From Parasedimentitalea psychrophila (GTDB lineage Bacteria > Pseudomonadota > Alphaproteobacteria > Rhodobacterales > Rhodobacteraceae): a stretch of DNA of 64,000 nt. A program made the translations under genes and the position numbers. Position 1 is the first letter of the stretch; each line of letters opens with the position of its first letter. The DNA is taken from positions 62,001-126,000 of the forward strand of contig NZ_CP127247.1 of assembly GCF_030285785.1 (NCBI RefSeq), given 5' to 3'. Shown here piece after piece: positions 53,054 to 60,942 of this stretch. The notes beneath the pieces are model-generated. The model ran no database searches. It was not told the DNA's origin and worked only from the letters and a program-made list of their open reading frames with translations.

Positions 53054-55183
53054 TCAAACGGCCTTCAGCTCCAGCCGCCGCGCATGCAGCACCGGTTCGG
53101 TATATCCCGAAGGCTGCACCCGTCCCTTGAATACCAGATCACAGGCCGCCTGAAAGGCGATGCCATCAAAATCTGGAGCCATGGACTGATAGTCCGGATC
53201 ACCGCTGTTCTGCGCATCCACTACCGCCGCCATCTTCTGCATTGCCGCCATCACCTGCGTCGCATCAACCACACCATGATGCAGCCAGTTCGCCAGTGCC
53301 TGACTTGAAATCCGACATGTCGCCCGGTCTTCCATCAGACCCACATCATGGATATCCGGCACCTTCGAGCAGCCGACCCCATTATCGATCCAACGCACCA
53401 CATAGCCCAGAATACCCTGAGCGTTGTTCTCGATCTCACGACGGGTCTGTTCCTCCGACAGGTTCTCACCCGTCATCACCGGAATGGTCAACAGATCCTC
53501 CAGAGATCCCCGGGCACCAGAGACCTTCAACTGGTCCTGAACAGCCAGCACATCAACCTTGTGATAGTGGGTTGCGTGCAGGGTGGCGGCGGTCGGTGAC
53601 GGCACCCAGGCGCAGGTCGCCCCAGCCTTGGGATGGCCAATCTTGGCCTCCAGCATCGCCGCCATCAGATCCGGCATCGCCCACATGCCTTTGCCGATCT
53701 GCGCGCGGCCTTTCAAGCCGCAGGCCAGACCGATATCCACATTGCGATCCTCATAGGACGCAATCCATGGCGTCGCCTTCATCTCACCCTTGGGCAACAT
53801 GGCGCCGGCTTCCATCGAGGTATGGATCTCATCCCCGGTGCGGTCCAGGAAACCGGTATTGATAAACGCCACCCGAGATTTCGCCGCCCGGATACAGGCT
53901 TTCAGGTTCACACTGGTGCGGCGTTCTTCATCCATGATGCCGATCTTGACGGTATTGCGCGGCAGGCCCAGCGCGTCCTCGACATGGTCAAAGATCCGGC
54001 AGGCAAATGCCACTTCCTCGGGGCCATGCATCTTGGGCTTGACCACATAGACCGAGCCATGCGCCGAATTGCCACCCGACGCCAGCAGATCATGCATCGC
54101 AATCATCACGGTGGTCATCGCATCCAGAAAACCCTCACCGATCTCCAGCCCATCACGGTCCAGCACCGCCGGGTTGGTCATCAGATGGCCGACATTGCGG
54201 ATCAGCAACAACGACCGCCCCTTCAGCGAAGAGGCACCGCCATCTGGCGCAGTATAAACGACATCATCGTTCAGCACCCGGGTAAAGGTGGTACCGCCTT
54301 TGACGATCTCTTGGCTCAGATCGCGCGTCATCAGGCCCAGCCAGTTGGAATAGGCCTGCACCTTGTCCACCGCATCGACTGCGGCAACACTGTCTTCGCA
54401 ATCCATGATCGTCGACATTGCCGATTCTAAAGTGATGTCGTTGATGCCTGCGGCATCATTCTTGCCGATATTACCGGTCGCATCGACCTCAATAATCACG
54501 TGTAGGCCATTGTTTTTCAACAGAACCCGCGACGGAGCGCTGGCATCGCCAACATATCCGGCAAAGCCCGCCGCATCGCCAAGGGATGGCAGCAGCGCCC
54601 CATCGACCACAGTCAACGCCCCGACGTCAGCCCAGGATCCCTGGGCCAGTGCAAAATTTGCATCCAGAAAATCGCGACCCCAGGCCACAACCCGCGCCCC
54701 GCGGGTCGCATCATATCCCTTGCCCTGCGGCAGATCACCCATGGCATCGGTGCCATAAAGCGCATCATACAACGAACCCCAACGCGCATTCGCCGCGTTC
54801 AGTGCAAAACGGGCATTGGTGATCGGCACCACCAGTTGCGGCCCCGGCACCAGAGCAATCTCGGGATCGACATTCTGCGTCTCAATCTCAAAATCGTCGC
54901 CTTCAGGCAGTAAATAGCCAATTTCGCGCAAAAACGCTGTATAGGCCTCGGTGTCATGTGGCTGACCCCGGCGTTCGATATGCCAGCTATCAATGCGCCC
55001 TTGAAGATCCTCGCGTTTGGCCAGCAACGCGCGGTTCTCTGGGCCAAACTCATGTACCAACTGGCTCAAACCCTGCCAGAAAATATCCACGGCGACGCCA
55101 GTGCCTGGCAATGCAGCCTTTTCAATGAAATCAGCGTATTCAACTGCAACTTGCAGCCCCTGCTTTTCGACTCGTGCAGTCAT
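53054..55183 (-). CDS. glcB: Malate synthase G
   Basis: Condenses glyoxylate and acetyl-CoA to malate. The 709 residues match the large monomeric G isoform. Conserved stretches include [53 protein letters not shown] (glyoxylate/Mg site), [35 protein letters not shown] and the C-terminal [14 protein letters not shown]. It is transcribed with glcG after it and preceded by a TTGGTAAA palindrome. Glycolate oxidase genes (glcDEF) and isocitrate lyase are not in the window. Confidence 0.97.
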   Translation of the reverse strand: MTARVEKQGLQVAVEYADFIEKAALPGTGVAVDIFWQGLSQLVHEFGPENRALLAKREDLQGRIDSWHIERRGQPHDTEAYTAFLREIGYLLPEGDDFEIETQNVDPEIALVPGPQLVVPITNARFALNAANARWGSLYDALYGTDAMGDLPQGKGYDATRGARVVAWGRDFLDANFALAQGSWADVGALTVVDGALLPSLGDAAGFAGYVGDASAPSRVLLKNNGLHVIIEVDATGNIGKNDAAGINDITLESAMSTIMDCEDSVAAVDAVDKVQAYSNWLGLMTRDLSQEIVKGGTTFTRVLNDDVVYTAPDGGASSLKGRSLLLIRNVGHLMTNPAVLDRDGLEIGEGFLDAMTTVMIAMHDLLASGGNSAHGSVYVVKPKMHGPEEVAFACRIFDHVEDALGLPRNTVKIGIMDEERRTSVNLKACIRAAKSRVAFINTGFLDRTGDEIHTSMEAGAMLPKGEMKATPWIASYEDRNVDIGLACGLKGRAQIGKGMWAMPDLMAAMLEAKIGHPKAGATCAWVPSPTAATLHATHYHKVDVLAVQDQLKVSGARGSLEDLLTIPVMTGENLSEEQTRREIENNAQGILGYVVRWIDNGVGCSKVPDIHDVGLMEDRATCRISSQALANWLHHGVVDATQVMAAMQKMAAVVDAQNSGDPDYQSMAPDFDGIAFQAACDLVFKGRVQPSGYTEPVLHARRLELKAV

Positions 55184-55259
55184 CTGGCCCTCCGGTTTTT
55201 TAGTATGCGCCTGTATGCTGGCGGCAATTTAGGGTAATAGTTTCCGATCAGCAACACGG

Positions 55260-55280
55260 TTGGTAAACTTATTTTACCAA
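55260..55280. promoter_or_regulatory. Palindrome TTGGTAAA-N5-TTTACCAA between glcB and pepN
   Basis: A perfect 8-bp inverted repeat 77 nt upstream of glcB. The TTGGT...ACCAA ends resemble GntR/FCD-type operators (as of PdhR or LldR), although the spacing is wider. It may control glcB; no regulator gene is adjacent. Confidence 0.45.
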
Positions 55281-55432
55281 TTGCCACGCATCTGTTTCAA
55301 AATCCATTTGATGACCAACCGGTGCCATTCCCTGCCCTGCTGCGCACCCAAATCGCATTGATTGTGCCTATCCACTTGCAGTTGCGGGACCGTGCACTAA
55401 ACCTGTCACACAGCGTGACATAGGAGAGTGAC

Positions 55433-57985
55433 ATGGCCGAAACCGCCCCCCAGACGATCTACCTCAAGGACTACACCCCCTTTGGCTATCAGGTAGACTC
55501 GGTCCACCTCACCTTTCGCCTCTCCGCCAAATCCACCCGCGTGCTCAGCCGCATTCAATTCACCCCGCTACCCGACGCCGCAGACAAACGGTTCTTCCTG
55601 CACGGGGAACAATTGCAGCTGATCACCGCCAAGATCGACGGCCAATCCGTCTCGCCCCAAGTCACCCTGCAGGGGCTGACCTGCGATACCCCTGACACCG
55701 CCTTCATCTGGGAGAGTGAGGTGGAGATTGACCCGCAAGGCAATACCGCGCTGGAAGGGCTCTATATGTCGAACGGCATGTATTGCACCCAGTGCGAGGC
55801 CGAGGGCTTTCGCAAGATCACCTATTACCCGGACCGCCCCGACGTGATGAGCACCTTTACCGTGCGCATTGAGGGCGACGAAAAGGTGTTGCTGTCCAAC
55901 GGTAACCCCACCGGCAGCGGTGACGGCTGGGCCGAGTGGCACGACCCATGGCCCAAACCGGCCTATCTGTTTGCACTGGTGGCCGGCGATCTGATCAACC
56001 ACCCGGACCGCTTCACCACCGCCTCGGGTCGGGATGTCGAGCTGAACATCTGGGTCCGCCCCGGCGATGAGGGCAAATGCGCCTTTGGCATGGAAGCGCT
56101 GAAAAAGTCGATGTCATGGGACGAGGATGTCTATGGTCTGGAATATGACCTCGACATCTTTAACATCGTTGCAGTTGATGACTTCAACATGGGCGCGATG
56201 GAGAACAAGGGGCTGAACGTGTTCAACTCCTCCTGCGTTCTTGCCTCCCCCGAAACCTCGACGGATGCCAATTTTGAGCGCATCGAGGCGATTATCGCGC
56301 ATGAGTATTTCCACAACTGGACCGGCAACCGCATCACCTGCCGCGACTGGTTCCAGCTCTGCCTGAAAGAGGGGCTGACAGTGTTCCGTGACAGTCAGTT
56401 CACCTCGGATATGCGCTCGGCCTCGGTCAAACGGATCTCGGATGTGATCGACCTGCGCGGGCGGCAATTTGCCGAGGACAACGGCCCGCTGGCGCATCAG
56501 GTCCGCCCTGAAAGCTTTCAGGAAATCAACAACTTCTACACCGCCACCATCTATGAAAAAGGCGCCGAAGTGATCGGCATGTTGAAACGGCTGGTCGGCG
56601 ATGACAGCTACGCAAAGGCTGCGAAACTGTACTTTGAACGTCACGACGGTCAGGCCTGCACCATCGAGGATTGGCTGCAAGTGTTTGAAGACACCACCGG
56701 CCGCGATCTGAGCCAGTTCAAACTATGGTACAGTCAGGCCGGCACACCGCGGGTCAAGGTGACCGACGCTTATGCAGATGGCACCTACACGCTGACACTA
56801 GAGCAATCGACGCCCGCCACACCGGGCCAGCCCGACAAAGATCCCCGTGTCATCCCGGTGGCCGTCGGCCTGTTGGGCCAGAACGGCGATGAGGTACAGG
56901 CGACACAGGTGCTGGAACTGACCCAAGCCAAACAAAGCTTCACCTTTGACGGTCTGTCCGCCAAGCCGATTGCCTCGATCCTGCGCCAGTTCTCGGCCCC
57001 TGTGATCCTGCAGCGCGACACCAGCAATTCTGAGCGCGCCTTTCTACTGGCTCATGATAGCGATCCCTTCAACCGGTGGGAGGCAGGCAATGCTCTGGCC
57101 AAGGACTCCCGCATCGCCATGGTGCTGGAAGGCGTTGCACCGGATGCCGATTATCTGGATGCGCTGACCAAACTGGTCCGCGATGACAGCCTTGATCCGG
57201 CCTTCCGCGCCCTGGTGCTGTCGCCACCCAGCCAGTCGGATCTGGCCCAGACCCTGTATGAGCGTGGCCATACCCCGGATCCGCAGGCCATCTACGACGC
57301 CGCCGAGACCTTTACCCAGACTCTGGCCGAGGCGCTGACCGACAGCCTGCCGCGGCTCTATGCCGACACCACCGTGCAAGGCCCCTACAGCCCCGATGCC
57401 ACAAGCACCGGCAAGCGCGATCTCAACGCCCGCATCCTGTCGCTGCTGACCCGTCTGGATGGCGGCGACCAAGCCGCCCGCCAATATGGCGCTGCTGACA
57501 ACATGACCTTGCAGAACGCCGCCTTGGCCTGCTTACTAAAAGCCGACAAGGGCGAACAGCAGTCACAGGCCTTCTTTGATCAGTGGCAGGGGGATCGACT
57601 GGTGATGGATAAATGGTTTGGCCTGCAGGTCGCCTGCGCCGCACCAGACAAAGCCGCAAGTCTCGCCGAGGCGCTGACCAGGCACCCGCTGTTCGACATG
57701 AAGAACCCCAACCGGTTCCGCGCGGTGATGGGCGCGCTGGCGATGAACCAGGCTGGTTTCCACTATGCCGGTGGCGCGGGCTATCAGCTGCTGGCCGACA
57801 ATCTGATCGCGCTGGACGCCCTGAACCCGCAGACCACCGCCCGCATGTGCTCGGTCTTTCAGACCTGGAAACGCTATGACCAGCCACGTCAGGACCTGAT
57901 CCGCAGCCAGTTGGACCGTATCGCCGCGACCAAAAACCTCAGCCGGGACACCAATGAGATGGTCACCAGGATCCTGAACGGCTAG
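55433..57985 (+). CDS. pepN: Aminopeptidase N (M1 family)
   Basis: Zinc aminopeptidase of 850 residues, close to the proteobacterial PepN length. The substrate-binding exopeptidase motif is GAMENKG. The zinc site is HEYFH at 290-294 with the third ligand in the following helix (LKEGLTVFRDSQF). The N-terminal beta domain begins YLKDYTPFGYQVDSVHLTF, and the C-terminal helical domain ends with LSRDTNEMVTRILNG. AGGAG lies 6 nt before the ATG. Cytoplasmic peptide turnover, which could handle peptides taken in by the transporter at 28-35 kb. Confidence 0.97.
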   Translation: MAETAPQTIYLKDYTPFGYQVDSVHLTFRLSAKSTRVLSRIQFTPLPDAADKRFFLHGEQLQLITAKIDGQSVSPQVTLQGLTCDTPDTAFIWESEVEIDPQGNTALEGLYMSNGMYCTQCEAEGFRKITYYPDRPDVMSTFTVRIEGDEKVLLSNGNPTGSGDGWAEWHDPWPKPAYLFALVAGDLINHPDRFTTASGRDVELNIWVRPGDEGKCAFGMEALKKSMSWDEDVYGLEYDLDIFNIVAVDDFNMGAMENKGLNVFNSSCVLASPETSTDANFERIEAIIAHEYFHNWTGNRITCRDWFQLCLKEGLTVFRDSQFTSDMRSASVKRISDVIDLRGRQFAEDNGPLAHQVRPESFQEINNFYTATIYEKGAEVIGMLKRLVGDDSYAKAAKLYFERHDGQACTIEDWLQVFEDTTGRDLSQFKLWYSQAGTPRVKVTDAYADGTYTLTLEQSTPATPGQPDKDPRVIPVAVGLLGQNGDEVQATQVLELTQAKQSFTFDGLSAKPIASILRQFSAPVILQRDTSNSERAFLLAHDSDPFNRWEAGNALAKDSRIAMVLEGVAPDADYLDALTKLVRDDSLDPAFRALVLSPPSQSDLAQTLYERGHTPDPQAIYDAAETFTQTLAEALTDSLPRLYADTTVQGPYSPDATSTGKRDLNARILSLLTRLDGGDQAARQYGAADNMTLQNAALACLLKADKGEQQSQAFFDQWQGDRLVMDKWFGLQVACAAPDKAASLAEALTRHPLFDMKNPNRFRAVMGALAMNQAGFHYAGGAGYQLLADNLIALDALNPQTTARMCSVFQTWKRYDQPRQDLIRSQLDRIAATKNLSRDTNEMVTRILNG

Positions 57986-58058
57986 CGCCGCCTCAAGCAC
58001 CTGGTCACGCATCAATCCGGACGGGCCTGCCATGCGGCCTTTTTATGGAGTTCACACA

Positions 58059-58589
58059 GTGCCCCTTCTTATCGCCATCATCGGCATCGCCGCTGCGGTT
58101 TATTTCTTCCTGAACCGCGCCCGCAACGCGGCCCTGATGGCCGGAGACCTTGTGGATGTGGCTAAGGATGTAAAACTGGCAGCCCGGCGGTTTGGGTTCC
58201 GCCGCCAGGCCAACATGCATCCGGTCGAAAGTGTTGAAGACCGCAACCTGGCCATCGCCGCATTGGCGATTGCCTTTCAAGAGCTCAACGGCAAGCCAGG
58301 GCGAGACCAGGGCGATAAACTTATCTGTCAGCTGCAAAGGCAATTGGGCATGGACAGCGACGCCGCAGAAGATGCGGCCATTCTGGGGCGCTGGCTGGTC
58401 TCGCAATGTGGTGGAACTGAGGCGGCCTTGGCCAGATTGTCCCGCAAAGTATACAGGCTTGGCGGCGCAGAGACGCTGCAACCCTTGATGGACATCGTCA
58501 ACGGCAGCCTGTCAGGCAACGGTCTGAGCCCGCGCCAAAAGGACGCGATGGAAGGGTTACGGTCAGCCTTTCGCAAAGCCGGATCCTAA
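58059..58589 (+). CDS. Conserved hypothetical protein with N-terminal membrane helix
   Basis: 176 residues from a GTG start (VPLLIAIIGIAAAVYFFLN) with GGAG 8 nt upstream. An ATG 9 codons earlier lacks a ribosome binding site. One N-terminal transmembrane helix is followed by a soluble helical domain with the segments VKLAARRFGFRRQANMHPVE, NLAIAALAIAFQELNG and CQLQRQLGMDSDAAEDAAIL. The helical layout reminds me of TerB-type domains, but I cannot confirm this. It lies 73 nt after pepN on the same strand. Confidence 0.68.
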   Translation: MPLLIAIIGIAAAVYFFLNRARNAALMAGDLVDVAKDVKLAARRFGFRRQANMHPVESVEDRNLAIAALAIAFQELNGKPGRDQGDKLICQLQRQLGMDSDAAEDAAILGRWLVSQCGGTEAALARLSRKVYRLGGAETLQPLMDIVNGSLSGNGLSPRQKDAMEGLRSAFRKAGS

Positions 58590-58667
58590 AGGCAGATCCT
58601 AAATCCAATGGGCAAACCACGCCTCATCAGCCGCGCTGCCCCCCATTGATGTGATCAGAGGTCGACA

Positions 58668-59114
58668 ATGCCCGAAACGTTAATGCCCGAAACTTTTCAG
58701 TTCTCCAGGTATTCCCGCACCCCCCAACTGCTTGTCACATTGATGATACTCTATGGCGTGCTGGCTGGTCTCTATTTCGCTGTGGACGCCGCCGGCTGGA
58801 TCGTCGCCCTTTTGGCACTGCCAACAATCCCTGCCGCCTGGGACTATTGGCGTGATATCCGCTCGGGCCTATCGCTCGGCCCGGACCAGGTCGAGTGGTA
58901 CAGCGGCCAACACATCGACAGCCTGGCGCTGGAACAGATCGACCATGCAAGGTTCGACACCCGCTGGGATTTTTCCGTGCGGGTCACCTTGATTCTGCAA
59001 AACGGCAGCAAACTGCGGCTGCCACCTCAGGTGCTGCCACCGCGCCGCCAGCTTGAACCCGAACTACAGGCACGCGGTGTGCGAACTGAACGACATCATT
59101 TTCGACTGTCTTGA
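58668..59114 (+). CDS. Hypothetical membrane protein
   Basis: 148 residues. Two hydrophobic segments at about 20-40 and 42-60 (LLVTLMILYGVLAGLYFAVD; AGWIVALLALPTIPAAWDYW) are followed by a soluble C-terminal part of about 85 residues with a beta-rich look (GLSLGPDQVEWYSGQH; VRVTLILQNGSKLRLPPQVL). This resembles small PH-like domain membrane proteins, unconfirmed. GAGG is 6 nt before the first ATG. The first 10 codons contain a 15-nt tandem repeat giving MPETLMPET. No named family recognised. Confidence 0.66.
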   Translation: MPETLMPETFQFSRYSRTPQLLVTLMILYGVLAGLYFAVDAAGWIVALLALPTIPAAWDYWRDIRSGLSLGPDQVEWYSGQHIDSLALEQIDHARFDTRWDFSVRVTLILQNGSKLRLPPQVLPPRRQLEPELQARGVRTERHHFRLS

Positions 59115-59217
59115 TCCCGGGTCCTCGCCGCCCCCTCACCAAGGCCATGCGAAAACCCCAATTCAAAACCCGAAACACCGCAAGCTTGCCCTTATTGCGC
59201 CCCATTGCCGCGAGATA

Positions 59218-60555
59218 ATGGCGCAACACCTTCTGATGCTGCCACCGAACCGGATATTGCCGATGCTCAACCTCTCCCAACAGGCGCGCGATGCCATTTC
59301 TCAAATGATCCGTCCTTTCAAGGGTCGCTTCTGCCTGCCGCAAAAGGAACAGATGATCGCCCGTGCCCTGCCAGTCGACACCACATTCCCCCAGTTGCGC
59401 CCCGAGGACAGTCTCTCTATTCCGGTGATGGATCAGGGCGTCGATGACATCGCCTGCCGGGCCGCACAGGCCCGCGGCCAATATCTGGCCAGACAAGACC
59501 GCTGGGACGAGCTTTCCGCCGAGATCGAAGCCGCGGACAAAGCCCGCACCAAAACCCCAGGCGGCATGCCGGTGGCCGACCTGCTTGCTTACGGCGCCCG
59601 CGCTGATGTGGTCAATGCCGTTGAACATGCGCTCAGCGATGGCCACCAAGCGGACTCCCGGCCCCTGATCGACGGCATCATGGCACTCGAGGCCGTTCGG
59701 ATGGCCTACCGAAACGATCCCTATCTGGCAACTGTGGTGGCTCTGGCCCATATCGATATCGGCTGGACCTGGCGTGGCACCGGCTGGGAGACCACACTCC
59801 CCGCGGTTAACCGACAGCGCTGGACGTCCCATTTTGATCGCGCTGCAGCGCTGCTCACCCCGTTCGACACCACAGAACTGAATAGTCCGTTTATGACGGC
59901 GACAAGCTGCGCCATGTTACAGGGCAACAGCACAAAAACCATGACTGTCGCCAATGGGTATGAGCGCCTGATTGATCTTGATCCGATGGACAGCCGCCAT
60001 TTCCGAGCCCTTGGCAATCACATGCTGCCACGCTGGTCTGGCTCTTATGCCGCGCTCGAACTTGAGGCGCGCCGCACTGCCTCGCGCACCGCGCCCATCT
60101 GGGGGGCTGGCGGCTACACATGGGTCTATTTCGATGCCATTGCCAATGACGAACAGGCCTGTGCCCAGGTTGACGTCGAGTTTTTTCTCGACGGGCTGCG
60201 TGACATCGTGAAAACCCAGCCTACCCAAGAGATGATCAATCTGCTTGCCTCATACTGTTCGGTGGCCCTGTGCAACGGTCTGGGCCTCTGCGAATGGGCT
60301 GATATGCCAAGGTTGCAAATAGCCGAAGCCGTTGACTGGCTGATCCGGGATCACCTGTACGAGTTGCACCCCCTGATCTGGGCCCACGCGGCGGACGGGT
60401 TTGACAACAACGCCAGAATCACCTCCCCCAGCCGGTTTGCCGCCCGCGGCCGCGCGGATGCGATGCAGATCATTGCAGATCAGTTCCGCGATGAAATCAA
60501 CCGGGGCCACAAGGTGACCTTCACCACCGACGGCCCCCAGTTCAGCCTTGCCTAG
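59218..60555 (+). CDS. Hypothetical protein of about 445 residues, family not recognised
   Basis: Soluble, mostly helical protein with many Trp, His and Tyr residues. Segments are VALAHIDIGWTWRGTGWETT, YERLIDLDPMDSRHFRALGN, GAGGYTWVYFDAIANDEQAC and ADGFDNNARITSPSRFAARG. The repeated helix pairs could be TPR-like, but no clear motif is visible. The start is uncertain: ATGs at 59218, 59236 and 59263 all lack a good ribosome binding site, and the open frame extends back to 59053 over the previous gene. The long uninterrupted frame with normal codon use supports a real gene. Confidence 0.65.
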   Translation: MAQHLLMLPPNRILPMLNLSQQARDAISQMIRPFKGRFCLPQKEQMIARALPVDTTFPQLRPEDSLSIPVMDQGVDDIACRAAQARGQYLARQDRWDELSAEIEAADKARTKTPGGMPVADLLAYGARADVVNAVEHALSDGHQADSRPLIDGIMALEAVRMAYRNDPYLATVVALAHIDIGWTWRGTGWETTLPAVNRQRWTSHFDRAAALLTPFDTTELNSPFMTATSCAMLQGNSTKTMTVANGYERLIDLDPMDSRHFRALGNHMLPRWSGSYAALELEARRTASRTAPIWGAGGYTWVYFDAIANDEQACAQVDVEFFLDGLRDIVKTQPTQEMINLLASYCSVALCNGLGLCEWADMPRLQIAEAVDWLIRDHLYELHPLIWAHAADGFDNNARITSPSRFAARGRADAMQIIADQFRDEINRGHKVTFTTDGPQFSLA

Positions 60556-60613
60556 AACAGAACCTGCAAGCGGGTTTTACCCCAAAACGACTTCTCCTTT
60601 GGCAGATCGATGC

Positions 60614-60686
60614 ATTTGAGTATTTTTAGCAAAAAGAAGCTGCAGGAAAAATCACCTGTGTTTCTCGTTGCCAAAAATACTCATAT
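60614..60686. repeat. Inverted pair of intergenic elements
   Basis: GAGTATTTTTAGC (60618-60630) and GCCAAAAATACTC (60670-60682) can pair over 13 positions with one mismatch around a 39-nt loop. The left copy continues AAAAAGAAGC, as at 2735. Confidence 0.6.
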
Positions 60687-60903
60687 AACAACAGGGCCGG
60701 GCAACTATAGGCTTCGGTGCAGGGCGCCGGCGAAATCTGCGACAGGGTGTCCGGCCAAAATCGACGTCCGGCGCCGGTGGGGAAGTTCGGCGCGCCTCGG
60801 CGGAATTTTCATCTGACTTCGGCAAAAGGCATAGTCCTTCCGGACAGCTTCAGATCCCTGATTTTGGAGTTCGACCAATGAAATACACTATGTTCCAGCA
60901 ACG

Positions 60904-60935
60904 GCAATCGCCAAGATAAAGACCCTGGCGATTGC
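60904..60935 (-). terminator. Hairpin directly after tex
   Basis: A perfect 10-bp stem with a 12-nt loop begins 7 nt after the tex stop on the minus strand. It is not followed by a T-run, so it may act as an mRNA end protector or weak terminator. Confidence 0.5.
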
Positions 60936-60942
60936 AGATGTT

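Larger units (their letters stand above)
60556..60942. other. 387-nt gap between the hypothetical gene and tex
   Basis: It contains a weak hairpin AACCTG-CAAG-CGGGTT followed by TT (60561-60578) that may end the upstream gene. It also contains two inward-facing copies of the intergenic element (60614-60686) and a GC-rich stretch with two GGCGCCGG palindromes (about 60723 and 60770). A 10-bp hairpin GCAATCGCCA / TGGCGATTGC (60904-60935) lies beside the tex stop. No gene is supported here. Confidence 0.55.

Noticed and set aside
60610-60816. 68-codon plus-strand frame in the gap before tex
   Set aside because: It begins inside a copy of the intergenic element, has no ribosome binding site, and its composition fits noncoding DNA.
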